Shown here one piece after another: positions 54,357 through 64,000 of a stretch of DNA of 64,000 nucleotides. Position 1 is the stretch's first letter. Each line of letters opens with the position of its first letter. The notes beneath the pieces are model-generated. The model had not been told where the DNA came from, ran no database searches, and saw only the letters and a list, made by a program, of their open reading frames with translations. Both the position numbers and the translations under genes were made by a program. Source of the stretch: Branchiostoma floridae (lineage: Eukaryota > Chordata > Leptocardii > Amphioxiformes > Branchiostomatidae); assembly GCF_000003815.2 (NCBI RefSeq), contig NC_049993.1, forward strand, positions 9,341,182-9,405,181, given 5' to 3'.

Positions 54357-54473
54357 CCTCATGCACCTCGGCAGGGTCATAGAGAAGGCCTTGAGGTTAA
54401 CGTGACAGAACAAATTAATGGCGAGTGTAGAGATACGTAGTGATAAGGGGGTATCATCCGACCTAGAATCCAT
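54357..54473 (-). pseudogene. Frameshifted copy of the minus-strand candidate exon
   Basis: Counterpart of 28378-28495 with MDSRSDDTPL start and the same GGTAAGC site, but one base shorter, so the DPAEVHEG end is out of frame. Confidence 0.25.
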
Positions 54474-55699
54474 TTGTAGTGCTTAAATAAGTTCAATCTT
54501 TATGACTAGACCTCGGAACCAGTGGTAGAAAAAATCTTCATGACAGAAACTTCCAGTCAAGTTTGTTATGTTCACCACTATTTAGAGACAATCGTCGCGA
54601 TAAAATAACATTTTGCCAGGCTTGTTCAAGCTGTTGAAGTTCAGCATACTTCCGCTAGAAGGCATGAAAGAGCTGCAGTAGGCTATACGAGCGGTCGCTG
54701 TTGTTGTTTACATCCGGAGTATTCGACTGCTGGTGCCTACCAGGACGTCAGTAGATTGGATTAAAATTTGTATCTAAAATTACCAGATCAAATAACTGGT
54801 TAATATGTAAATCGAACAACCTGCATTTTGCCACCACTGCGTCACCGTGACGTTATCGCGATTCCTCGTATAAACTTCACGAATGTGTCTTCCTGAGCTC
54901 GAGGAAATTACGATGAACGTTAAACTTCACGAATGGTTACTTCCTGAATCATTCTATTACGGCGTGGTCACATTGCGTCGTCGGTTGTATTACGATTTTG
55001 ATGCCGTGCGATTTCCAAGCTGGCTGTGACATAGTCAAATGCTGACAAGGATCTGAGACAACATTTTCAGTACAATATTCCTACATTGACTTCGTTTGAC
55101 ACTTTCTGATGGGAAACAGAATTCCCTAAAATACTCTAAAACACCATCAAAATGTGAGGCCATGGCTGTTTGTGCCGATGCCCCCCTCCCTACTGACATC
55201 AACTCTCAGATCAAAACAAACCAACGGCGTAGTTTGTTGCTTGTCCAACCAGTCCCATTGTTAACTGTGCCGTACACGTCTGTAAGGTCAGACTCTTACT
55301 CAATGTTTAATATGGCGGCGATAATCGTTGTTTTGAAGTGTGATATCATACGTTCATTCAATTATTTTTAGATTTTGAGTACTACGCTAGGGTGATGGTA
55401 CGCTCAAGAAAGTTTGACGGTTAATATAGATGTCTGCACGGCACCAGATAGATTGCCATGAACTTTGGCTCTAGCTGCTCTTTGACTGAGCCGCAGGGCA
55501 GAAACCTTAAAAGTTTACAGAACGTTAAACCTGTCGGTGTCTACCAAAAGCGTAGGGATACGGTCACCTTAAAGACTGTATCATATGATACTACCTTTCA
55601 ATCAGAAGATAAACGTGTATACACGCATCAATTCAAGGTAAAAATTGTGAAGAGTAATGCCATAAAGTATTGGTAATTACACGGTGAATCGCAAAGGAT

Positions 55700-55949
55700 A
55701 GAATGTTTTAAAACACGAAAAGTGCGAATACATTTTGAAACAACCTAAAAGTAATTGAACTGCGTATTATTTCATTTCTAAAGGCAGATCTACGGGATAA
55801 AATTAACAAGAAGATTCGAGCTTTAATATCACACCATCCCACATCCAAACCTTTTTGTGTCCCCCTGAGGCAGGGCGCTACTTTTCTCTGCGTATGGATA
55901 CTGTAAGCTGTAAAACGTGATCAGGAGGAAGTAGCCTTCTTAAAAAAAG
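55700..55949 (+). promoter_or_regulatory. Putative promoter/5' UTR of gene 3
   Basis: The GCGCTACTTTTCTCTGCGTA and GTGATCAGGAGGAAGTAGCC segments are shared with gene 2 just before the ATG. Function inferred. Confidence 0.35.
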
Positions 55950-56004
55950 ATGGCGGTGACCGTCCTTTTCTTGCTCTTGGTTTGTCTGTTTGCCGGTTTT
56001 GCAG
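55950..56004 (+). CDS. Gene 3 start and signal-peptide exon
   Basis: MAVTVLFLLLVCLFAGFAG; 55 nt, phase 1 out, same design as gene 2. Confidence 0.88.
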
Positions 56005-59000
56005 GTATGTTCATACAATATAGAATTGAGATGTGCGTTCATCTACATATAAGTCCAAGTAGAATAATGCATGATATGTGACAGAAGCCACTCTTATACT
56101 GTATGCACCCAGGTACCTAATACATTGAAAGGTTATATTATGTGTATTTGAGGAAGTACACATAGATGAATTCATATACAAACGCGAAGTGCACCATAGT
56201 TCCAACAACAACGTAACATATAATTTGTAAGTTCTCCGTCATCCTGTCATTTGTTGTTTTTGTGTGGTGGTGACACATTTGCCTTCTTATTTACGTTTGT
56301 TTGACAGACTCACATCCAACCATGTTGTAGCTTTACATGTATGAACAAGTCTTCCCGCATATTGTAAAGGGCAGGTTGCAATTGTGAAAGGGCATGCTAT
56401 CAAGTTATATCTGTTGTTATGTTTTCATTGATATGAACCTGGTATCAATCTGATTCGTACTCAAAGACTATCTGAATGTGTGTTTCAGAAGCAAGCACGT
56501 CGCTGTCCTGGTTTGACTTTTACGATGAAAAAGGGATACCCGGTTTCAACGATGAAGTGATCAGTAACATTAACGCAGAGGAGTGCGCCAGACGGTGTTT
56601 AGTGGGAACCTCTACTGTTCCGTCTGGATCGTGTCTGTCGTTTGAGTATGACCACCAAATCGGTCGCTGCATCCTGAGCAGATCAACCAAGGACACGCCT
56701 GGAGCAGTTTTAGCTGATAGTGACCCACCATCGAGATTTGACTACTACCACAGAAGAGGTACTAAAATCTTTTTCAAGTCTTGAACTAAACATTAATATC
56801 TGAGTCATGGGCATCACACAGAGGTCCTAGAAATGAAGCTATTTTGGATATCATGCGTTTTTAGATAGGGCAGATTTGGGCTTTTTTAAGGACAAAGAGT
56901 AACATCTACGCCGTAACCATAGCAATGTATAGGGAACATAAGAATGTCCGTACGTTGCAACAAAATGAAAGAAATTTTGCTTAACTATATCTCTTAAAGA
57001 TAAAATCATCACAAACAAAACAGGAGAAACAAATAAAGAAAAAAACATTTGCTTCGAACCACCAAGAAACATACAAATATTATTCTATTTACTTCACGTT
57101 CATACAACGTTAGCATATATATCACGTCATGCACTGATTATATGTGTTTATTTCCTACTTTGGTCCCCATTAATTTGTATGAATAAGCACTGCCCTGGAT
57201 GTAGCCATTCTTGAAACAGCTATGACTAAGGCCACCGAAACATCTGACGAACTGTACCTGCTTGGAGATCTTAACTGTGATATTCTCACAAAGAGTTCCT
57301 GTAAGAAAATAGACACCATCTGTAATACCTTCCAAGCAAAACAACTCATAGATGAGCCAACCCGTGTTACGGAAAACTCTTCTACCTGTATAGACCTCAT
57401 TATAGCTACAGCTCCCGAGAAGGTAATTGAATGTGGTGTGGAGTCCACCGGTCTTAGCGATCACAGCTTTACCTATGCAGTGCGGAAGGCCAAGCAACCC
57501 CGGGGAATTCCAAGAACGGCGAGAGTCAGGTCCTACAGACAATTCAACGAAGCTGCATTTCAGGAAGAGCTGTATGGTGCTCCATGGGCCGAAGTAGAAA
57601 AATGTAGCAATGTTAATGATGCACTGTGTTGTTTTCAAACAATATTGACTAATATATGTGACAAGTATGCTCCTTGGATAACTGTTCGAATCCGGGGTCA
57701 TGAGCCGCCCTGGATGACTCAAGAATACTTAGCCTTGGCTCGTGATAGAGATTTTCATTTCAGTAAGGCGAAGAAAACAAAACTCCCTCATGTTTGGGAG
57801 ACAGCCAAGAGACTAAGGAATAAATGTAATAACATGGCACAATATCTGAAGAAGCAATATTACCACAATGAAATCAAAGCCAAAGGTAAAGACAGTAAAA
57901 GTCTCTGGACGACACTAAAAACCATCTTGCCCGGCCAAACCAGACACACTACCACCGAAAATGTCTCTAAACAGAATGAAGAAAACACTGCAAATAGATT
58001 TAATGCCTACTTTACATCTATAGGTGCTAAACTGGCCGCAGCTTTCACTAGTGTCTATACACCAATCTTTGGACCGCCAAGGTTCTCCTTCAAGTTCACA
58101 AACATATCTACAGAGTTTACTTACAAACAACTGATAGGTCTTCCCCTAGGGAAAAGCACTGGGCTTGATGGGGTTAGCAGTCGACTCATTCGACATGCTG
58201 CACCTGCTATTGCTGGTCCCTTAACCTACATCTACAATCTGTCTCTCTCTACTGGCGAAGTACCCAGGGAATGGAAAAGGGCTAAAGTGACTCCATTGTT
58301 TAAAGGTGGTGACAAAGATGACTGCTGTGACTACCGACCCATTTCTGTACTCCCATCATTCATGAAGACATTCGAAAAAGCTGTCCATGCCCAGATATAC
58401 ACCTTTCTGAATGGACATAACATACTTAACAAATTTCAGTCAGGTTTCAGACCAGCTCATTCTACTACAACAACATTGATCCATGTCACTGACACTATTC
58501 TCGACAACATGGAGAAGGGACTTTTTACCGGTGCCGTCTTTCTTGATTTAAAGAAAGCTTTCGACACTGTATGTCACACTATTCTTCTCGACAAGTTAAG
58601 AATGAGTGGTTTCCAAGATACTGAAATGGCATGGTTCCGGTCCTATTTAGATGATAGAAAGCAAACCACTGTTGTAAATGGGGTGGCAAGTGATTTCATG
58701 GGAATTTCTGTTGGGGTTCCCCAAGGTTCCGTACTAGGGCCTTTGTTGTTCATCCTATACATTAATGACATGCCCGACATATTGCAACATGGGAAGGTAT
58801 GTCTATATGCAGACGACACCGCACTGTTCTACGCGGTGAATTCAATCAGTGACCTAAACGAAGCACTGAATGAAGACCTCCGTAACATAGACGTATGGCT
58901 ACACTCAAACAAACTGACTTTAAATGTGAAGAAGTGTAAGGCTATGTTATTTGGCACTAGGAACAAGCTGCGTCTAGGTACTGATAAACTGACAGTAACT

Positions 59001-62000
59001 CTTTCTGGCACATGTTTGGAGGTTGTTTCCAGCTTTAAATATCTCGGTGTCTGGTTTGACTCGTGCCTAACGTGGCAAGATCATATAGATAAATTGTGCA
59101 AGGGTGTATCGGCCAGACTAGGTGTGTTACGGCGTCTTAAGCCAGTTTTGCCAAAACGTACCCTTGAGATGTTATTCAATTGTATGGTCCTTCCCAAATT
59201 GGACTACTGCGATGTTGTGTGGGGTAACTGTGGAAAATGCCTTTCAGATAAGCTACAAAAGCTGCACAACCGGGCTGCTAGAATTGTACTTGGTCTTTCA
59301 TATGTGTCTCACATCGGTAGTGATGAACTTTCTAGTCTACACTGGAAAACTCTGGAAACTAGGAGAAATGAACACCTGTTGCATACAGTTTACAAGTCTG
59401 TTAACCACCTACTGCCAGATTATCTCAATGTATTCCATATGGTATCAGAGACTCACAGTTACCCTACTCGCCATAGTTTAAGCCAATCAGTACAGCTCCC
59501 ACAAATTCACTTGGAATGTGGAAGATGTAAGTTTAGCTACAGGGGCGTTTGTCAGTGGAATCATCTTCCAATGACTTTAAAAACGGCTCCCAACATTGCA
59601 ACATTCAAGCTTATGATGAAACTGGGCTGACCTCTGACCTCATGACCGGACTGAAGTATGATTATGGAAAACGGTCTTTGTATATATTATTTGTATGTTA
59701 TGTATGGTGCTGAAGTGTCATGTATTATGTGTTATCCAGGGCCCCACTGTAAAGCAGTGCGATGCACTGAGCTGGGCTACCCTGGCTAAAGAAAACAGAA
59801 TAAAAAAAAAAAAATTGTTTGGATGTTTCAAGTGTCAAGAGTGGGCATCGTCGTGGATGTAATAAATTTAGTAGATACGTGTTGTGAACCGCCCAGTGCG
59901 TTGGAGTGTATGTGCAGACAGATGCTTCCTAACATGTCGCCCTGTACTGACATGGAGATACAACACCGTAGCACATTGCACACCGCATATATCTACATTG
60001 TTCCAAACACGTGTTCAATGTGTTTCTTGCAGACAGTCCCCACCCCTGTACATGTGATTTCGACACCGACCTGTGTCAGTACACGCAGGACACAACAGAC
60101 GACTTTGACTGGACACGTAACTCCGGTCGTACTCCTACGGGCGGCACCGGTCCAACAGGTGATCACACCACTGGCTCAGGTGTGTGCGGAGTTTTAACAT
60201 CTTAGTTGTTGTTCTTGATGGTGTTTTTGAGTGTTCGACCAGTTTCATCTTATGGGAAAACCTATGTACTCATAATTCGTCACATTAAATATATAGCGCT
60301 GGTATTGAATTTTCAACTGGACGATCTGTACAATAAATCATCCCGTGCATATTACAGGTGTCGTAAACCTACTGACGGAGTTACAAGAGGATTGTGTTAT
60401 GTAGATTTATTTACAATTGGGCGTGTTAACGTTATCATTTGTACTTTATTTCTGCTTTGAAAGAGCATTGAATAGGTCTAGCCACATTTTTCTCTACTCC
60501 AGGACATTACATGTACATCGAATCATCACAGAACACGGGGCGAAGAGAGGGAGATATCGCCCGTCTCATATCTCCAACCTATCTCTTGTTTAGCGGGAGT
60601 CAGTGTCTTCTGTTCTGGACGTACATGTATGGAGTATTCCCAGGTAATAGAATTACTGTGAATGCCTACTGCATTGGTGTTTCCATTGTCAAAATGTTCA
60701 TCGTTGTACTTTTCATCTGTTTCGATGGAATCACAACCAATTGAAAAGTATTCGCTCTTCTATGAAGTCCTAAATGTATTTCTTTATGAGTAACAAAGAC
60801 ATGTTCTAAGAAGTGTTGCCAATAATTAACTCTTGACGATTTTCTTACACCAGACTGGGTGTGACATAGCTAGTATTTCTGTCAACTTTGTATCTATCTT
60901 TACGTAGACCTTGTACAACACATGCGTCCTCAGCTCTGGTTCTGGCTGGCAACTCTTCCGACGAAACAAGCGGATAATAGAGACAACAACAACAACAACA
61001 AATATACCAACAAAGCTGTTATCTCTTTTTTACTAGAAAGTCAAGGTGGATGCCCTTCTAGTGGCTGTGTAGGTACACTGAGAGTATCTGTGAACGCTGG
61101 AGGTACGACGACTGAGATCTGGAGCAGATCTGGAAACCAAGGTAACCAGTGGTTCAGCGTCGCTGTGAGCATTCCAGTCACCGGAAGTTACCAGGTCATC
61201 TTTGAAGGGGTCAAGGGAGGAAACGCACATGGTGACATTGCTATAGATGACGTCAGCATCCTACAAGGAGCTTGTCCAGGTGAGACGTCTTTTTTTAATC
61301 TGGAGGAAGACGTCACAAGCGCGCGATGATGTAACTTTTAGAACGTAATGAACGTGCTGTGTAGATGGTGGGAAGCCTGCTCACCTATCAGGTTATCATA
61401 CTCTATAGTTATGTTCTTTTTATACCGCAGATGTAGATGAGTGCGTTCCGAGAGAAGGCAGGGGACCATGTGACCAGCTGTGCACCGACAATGTGGGAGG
61501 TTTCTCCTGTTCCTGTAATGATGGGTTTACTCTTCATCAAGACGGTCTCACCTGTAATGGTAGGTTTACCTGTTGCCAGTGTAGAATTGTTTGCTAAATG
61601 ACAACAACCATTATTATCGTGCGATATTGAATCACGTGAATCGTCGTAAAACCGGAGGACGTAATACAGCCAGTTTGGGTCCTGATTTGCCCGTGAACCA
61701 GCAGTTTTCGCAACACGAGGTCAATCCAGGAGGTCCACCCAAACATGGTGTGACTGTATGTGAACTTACATATCTTAACTGGTGTAACACTAACAGTGCT
61801 GATTTGTGACATTGTGTGACACTTAATGTATATGTCAGTTGTGTGTTCCAACATACAGCTTCCAGGTAACACAAAGAAGACTTATTTGTGCAGAATTTAG
61901 TTCTGATATTTAGCCGTGAACTTTGCCCTCACATACCTGCATGTGCTATTCTCCATAGATGTGTTCAATAACATTTTTGATATTCTCTTTTGCTTGTAAG

Positions 62001-63831
62001 GAGTACAATGTCCGACACTCACAGCTCCAGAGAACGGCGCGGTGAATGGCACCGGGAACTCCTATCAGGACGAGGTCCAGTTTACCTGTAACCATGGATA
62101 CCAGCTGATAGGAGATTCCAGCCGGACGTGCCAGGCTGACGGGACATGGACTGGAGCGGACCCAACATGCATTGGTAACACCGATAACTTGGTTATATTA
62201 GATAGCAGAAAATTTGTTTGTTTCCCTTTATAAAAGATTAGTTTCTATGTCTTAAATTCCTTCCTACGTAGTACTGGATGCATATTCACCACGTGAAGTT
62301 AGAGCAGGAAAATAAGAGTGTCTCATGATTATGATTTGGTCACTGAGGGCAACTGATCATGATCGCTTCCTTCTATGCATATATACAGTCTTTCTCACTG
62401 ATGTGAGATGTGTTTTTAGATGTGATGTTACCTATTTTTGGACGAATACGTCATCATCATCTTAATTTTTTTACCTCTTTTCTGCAGGGCCTGCGGATAT
62501 CACCCCAACATCGGTTCGGACATCAGCCTTGTCATCAACAGAGATTCGGCTGACATGGTCCCTCGATAATTATGCAGAACAGGTACAGGGATACATTCTT
62601 TCTGTGCAACAAGATGGAACCAACGATAATACCTCCATTGGGCTTGGACAAGTTTCAAGTCTATCTTGGACAGTGGGTGACCTCACACCCTACACGTACA
62701 ACGACTTCTGGATCGTCGCCACCTTCGGAGACTTGCAAAGTGACAGAAGTGAGGTTGTTAGGCAGAGGACGATGCCGGGAGGTAAACATCTGCTTCCTGT
62801 TGTTAAAGTTCTGGAATAACATAACGTTCTTTCTTGTATATGATACGATATATGATATGATATATGATATGATATGTGTACAAATACAAAACTTAAACTC
62901 CATACACATTTTGATCGGCTGTTATGTATTTTTATCCAATGAAAACATTTAACATCTATTTCTTAGCTAAATTAGAATAACCAAATGTTCATTATAGTTC
63001 CAACAATGCCCCAAAACGTGAGACTGGCGAACCTGTCCTGGTCGGAGCTGCGCGTGACGTGGGACGAGCCGGACAACTTCTACGGTCCCAAGCGAGGTTA
63101 CGTCATCAAACTCTACACTTCATCGGTTTCCGATGTCGTCCAGAACGGGATTGACGTGGGGCAAGATCACACACAGCACAGCTTCAGCGGTCTGGAGGCT
63201 GCGAATAGTTACACAGTAGAGGTAAGCTAATGTAAAATAGATGCCCGTACATAATCTCCAAGCAGATCCTACGGTGCCATAAGATAGTATCAAAGCTGGC
63301 CAGGGAGTATAGCCGGCTAAGGGAGTCAAACGGGCCAGGGAGTATAGCCGGCTAAGGTAGTCAAACGGGCAGTTTGATACTATACATTACGCACCGTGGA
63401 TCTGGTTCGAGATTAGCCCTTACAATACAAATAGATGACATATTCTGCGTTGTTGTTTTCTTTGTTTACCTATGCCATTTTCGATTACGATCTAGGTCCG
63501 TGCAAATAACGGCAGGAACACAGGCCCTCCTGGTAATGCAACAGCACGGACAAGCGATGGATGTGAGTTTTGTCAAATATCCTACTTCTTCCTGTCGCAT
63601 AATCATATAGCTCATTAAGGAGATAAAACGATTAAAAAGAGAAATTCAGTCATTTTGAAGTGAGTCAGTCTATGCCTGCACACCTAGAAAATCATCAATC
63701 TGACAAGATCCGTGTTTCTCCCAACAGTCCCATCATCTCCCACAAACATAATCCGGCAGGAGGAGGGTACCCACTGTGACATCAGCTGGTCATCACCTGC
63801 GGTACCCAGGGGAGACATCATCGGATATAAT
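55950..63831 (+). CDS. Gene 3: PAN/MAM/EGF/CCP/FN3 membrane or secreted protein (3' partial)
   Basis: Signal peptide, one PAN, one MAM (three exons), one EGF, one CCP, then FN3 repeats that continue past the window. The first half is paralogous to gene 2, including the promoter-proximal sequence. The FN3 part is new: the FN3 exons break the uniform phase 1 rule with phase 0 internal junctions, as FN3 domains often do. Whether it ends in a transmembrane helix, an enzymatic domain such as a receptor phosphatase or kinase, or is secreted cannot be told. A 2.6 kb LINE sits in the PAN-MAM intron in the same orientation. Confidence 0.82.
56005..56488. other. Intron 1 of gene 3
   Basis: 484 nt, homologous to 30000-30350 with added AT-rich sequence. 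Nothing else. Confidence 0.7.
56489..56758 (+). CDS. Gene 3 PAN
   Basis: [40 protein letters not shown]. 270 nt, phase 1/1. Confidence 0.88.
57183..59816 (+). mobile_element. 5'-truncated non-LTR retrotransposon (LINE)
   Basis: The frame opens at 57183 within the endonuclease C-terminus and runs uninterrupted to 59630. A 3' UTR and an A-rich tail (about 59803-59816) follow. The gene 2 intron has no such element. CR1/L2/Jockey-like grouping is suggested by the RT motifs but not proven. Confidence 0.9.
57222..59630 (+). CDS. LINE ORF2 fragment: endonuclease end plus reverse transcriptase
   Basis: 802 codons without a stop. Order: GDLNCDI (end of an endonuclease/exonuclease/phosphatase-type domain, residues 17-23), RT fingers with DYRPISVLP, SGFRPAHST (about 406), FLDLKKAFDT (about 440), GVPQGSVLGPLLF (about 496), the catalytic YADD at residues 529-532, then the thumb and C-terminal region with KLDYCDVVWG. 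Full ORF2 proteins are usually about 900-1000 residues, so the N-terminal endonuclease and any ORF1 are lost. The first Met is only the first ATG in the remnant. The open frame suggests recent insertion. Confidence 0.92.
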   Translation: MTKATETSDELYLLGDLNCDILTKSSCKKIDTICNTFQAKQLIDEPTRVTENSSTCIDLIIATAPEKVIECGVESTGLSDHSFTYAVRKAKQPRGIPRTARVRSYRQFNEAAFQEELYGAPWAEVEKCSNVNDALCCFQTILTNICDKYAPWITVRIRGHEPPWMTQEYLALARDRDFHFSKAKKTKLPHVWETAKRLRNKCNNMAQYLKKQYYHNEIKAKGKDSKSLWTTLKTILPGQTRHTTTENVSKQNEENTANRFNAYFTSIGAKLAAAFTSVYTPIFGPPRFSFKFTNISTEFTYKQLIGLPLGKSTGLDGVSSRLIRHAAPAIAGPLTYIYNLSLSTGEVPREWKRAKVTPLFKGGDKDDCCDYRPISVLPSFMKTFEKAVHAQIYTFLNGHNILNKFQSGFRPAHSTTTTLIHVTDTILDNMEKGLFTGAVFLDLKKAFDTVCHTILLDKLRMSGFQDTEMAWFRSYLDDRKQTTVVNGVASDFMGISVGVPQGSVLGPLLFILYINDMPDILQHGKVCLYADDTALFYAVNSISDLNEALNEDLRNIDVWLHSNKLTLNVKKCKAMLFGTRNKLRLGTDKLTVTLSGTCLEVVSSFKYLGVWFDSCLTWQDHIDKLCKGVSARLGVLRRLKPVLPKRTLEMLFNCMVLPKLDYCDVVWGNCGKCLSDKLQKLHNRAARIVLGLSYVSHIGSDELSSLHWKTLETRRNEHLLHTVYKSVNHLLPDYLNVFHMVSETHSYPTRHSLSQSVQLPQIHLECGRCKFSYRGVCQWNHLPMTLKTAPNIATFKLMMKLG
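60033..60179 (+). CDS. Gene 3 MAM, exon 1
   Basis: [21 protein letters not shown]: an insertion (TC) gives CTC with an extra cysteine at the start. 147 nt, phase 1/1. Confidence 0.86.
60180..60502. other. Intron, MAM exons 1-2
   Basis: 323 nt, matches 5820-6144; no insert. Confidence 0.7.
60503..60643 (+). CDS. Gene 3 MAM, exon 2
   Basis: [41 protein letters not shown]. 141 nt. Confidence 0.86.
60644..61036. other. Intron, MAM exons 2-3
   Basis: 393 nt with an AAC run (60981-61001). No coding signal. Confidence 0.7.
61037..61279 (+). CDS. Gene 3 MAM, exon 3
   Basis: [20 protein letters not shown] to [14 protein letters not shown], long form with extra cysteines. Two in-frame acceptors are possible (TACTAG at 61036 or TCAAG at 61045); I prefer the first for its pyrimidine tract. 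Confidence 0.85.
61431..61559 (+). CDS. Gene 3 EGF
   Basis: [36 protein letters not shown]. 129 nt, phase 1/1. Confidence 0.9.
61560..62000. other. Intron EGF to CCP
   Basis: 441 nt. No DLNEC relic here, unlike genes 1 and 2. Nothing recognised. Confidence 0.65.
62001..62174 (+). CDS. Gene 3 CCP
   Basis: [20 protein letters not shown]: one residue longer, then the same sequence as the gene 1/2 CCPs. It contains an NGT sequon. TTGTAAG acceptor. 174 nt. Confidence 0.92.
62175..62487. other. Intron CCP to FN3
   Basis: 313 nt, AT-rich with no repeats; marks the point where gene 3 leaves the shared architecture. Confidence 0.7.
62488..62781 (+). CDS. Gene 3 FN3-1
   Basis: Fibronectin type III domain in one exon: IRLTWSLDNYAEQVQGYILS, then LSWTVGDLTPYTYNDFWIVA. 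It has the conserved first Trp and the LxPxTxYxxxV-like strand. 294 nt, phase 1/1. Confidence 0.88.
62998..63221 (+). CDS. Gene 3 FN3-2, exon 1
   Basis: PQNVRLANLSWSELRVTWDE, GYVIKLY and FSGLEAANSYTVE. Ends in phase 0 inside the F strand, as FN3 domains split over two exons often do. 224 nt. Confidence 0.87.
63263..63403. mobile_element. Small MITE with an internal duplication
   Basis: 141 bp, imperfect ends AGATCCTACGGTGC / GCACCGTGGATCT and inner TAGTATCAAA/TTTGATACTA. It encloses a 36-bp GCCAGGGAGTATAGCC unit repeated twice. Confidence 0.65.
63496..63562 (+). CDS. Gene 3 FN3-2, exon 2
   Basis: VRANNGRNTGPPGNATARTS: the last FN3 strand after the phase 0 intron. Donor GGAT/GTGAGT, phase 1 out. 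67 nt. Confidence 0.85.
63728..63831 (+). CDS. Gene 3 FN3-3, exon 1
   Basis: SSPTNIIRQEEGTHCDISWS then RGDIIGYN/gtaaga. First half of a third FN3; an unusual cysteine lies before ISW. Phase 0 out, 104 nt; the gene continues beyond the window. Confidence 0.8.
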
Positions 63832-64000
63832 GTAAGATTACATTCTACCTTTGTCATTCCAGAATCACTGAAGTAAGTTATTAAAGTAGTATACGCTTTC
63901 TGGAGAAAAACTCCCCTCCCAACATCAAAGTACATTGAGGGATATCTGCTTGTAACGTTACTGCTGTATTTACTGTATTTGTTGGTGCATTTCTACTCAA

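Larger units (their letters stand above)
52904..55949. other. 3' UTR of gene 2 and intergenic region
   Basis: AATAAA at 53006-53011. Colinear with 27296-29944 except for insertions, including one at about 53268-53555 and AT-rich DNA at about 53840-54180. No gene recognised. Confidence 0.65.
56759..60032. other. Intron PAN to MAM, with LINE
   Basis: About 600 nt of ancestral intron, shared with 30621-31803, interrupted by the LINE at about 57183-59816. Confidence 0.75.

Noticed and set aside
57138..57722. 194-codon minus-strand frame
   Set aside because: Shadow of the LINE endonuclease/RT frame; no domain, and the plus-strand frame is clearly the coding one.

Overview
The window is eukaryotic genomic DNA, most likely from an invertebrate deuterostome and probably amphioxus (Branchiostoma). 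The reasons are long mosaic genes of small exons, almost all in intron phase 1, encoding MAM, PAN/Apple, EGF, CCP (sushi) and FN3 modules, plus short AT-rich introns crowded with MITE-like and LINE copies. The species is an inference; no database search was possible.

Layout: three paralogous genes lie head to tail on the + strand. Gene 1 (1145-27295, 5' end before the window) reads MAM-EGF-PAN-MAM-EGF-PAN-MAM-CCP-CCP, then 25 tandem EGF exons, a linker, a transmembrane helix and a cytoplasmic tail. Gene 2 (29945-52903) is complete: signal peptide, PAN, MAM, EGF, PAN, MAM, EGF, PAN, MAM, CCP x2, EGF, CCP x2, EGF, CCP, four EGF, linker, transmembrane helix and tail. The 29 exons total 4731 nt, or 1576 residues if the splice calls hold. 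Gene 3 (55950 to beyond the window end) starts in the same way (signal peptide, PAN, MAM, EGF, CCP) but continues into FN3 repeats. The intergenic blocks 27296-29944 and 52904-55949 are also copies of each other, so the array grew by tandem duplication of about 26 kb units.

How the genes may work: genes 1 and 2 encode type I membrane proteins with long adhesive or lectin-like ectodomains. Their short, well conserved tails carry several tyrosines. Two of these form E-x-x-Y-x-x-L, 11 residues, Y-x-x-L, which fits the ITAM consensus. This suggests, but does not prove, a small family of tyrosine-signalling surface receptors diversified by exon duplication. Ligands and function are not known from the sequence.

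Mobile DNA: comparing paralogous introns gives natural empty sites for many insertions. These include a 1.5 kb foldback-like element with matching 13-copy 10-bp arrays in both arms, a truncated LINE, a solo LTR, several MITEs, one MITE site that looks like an excision footprint in the paralog, a 2.7 kb TIR element that splits an EGF exon of gene 1, and a nearly full LINE reverse transcriptase ORF (57222-59630) inside an intron of gene 3. No tRNA, rRNA, CRISPR or bacterial features were seen. All exon boundaries are read by eye from AG/GT sites and reading-frame conservation.
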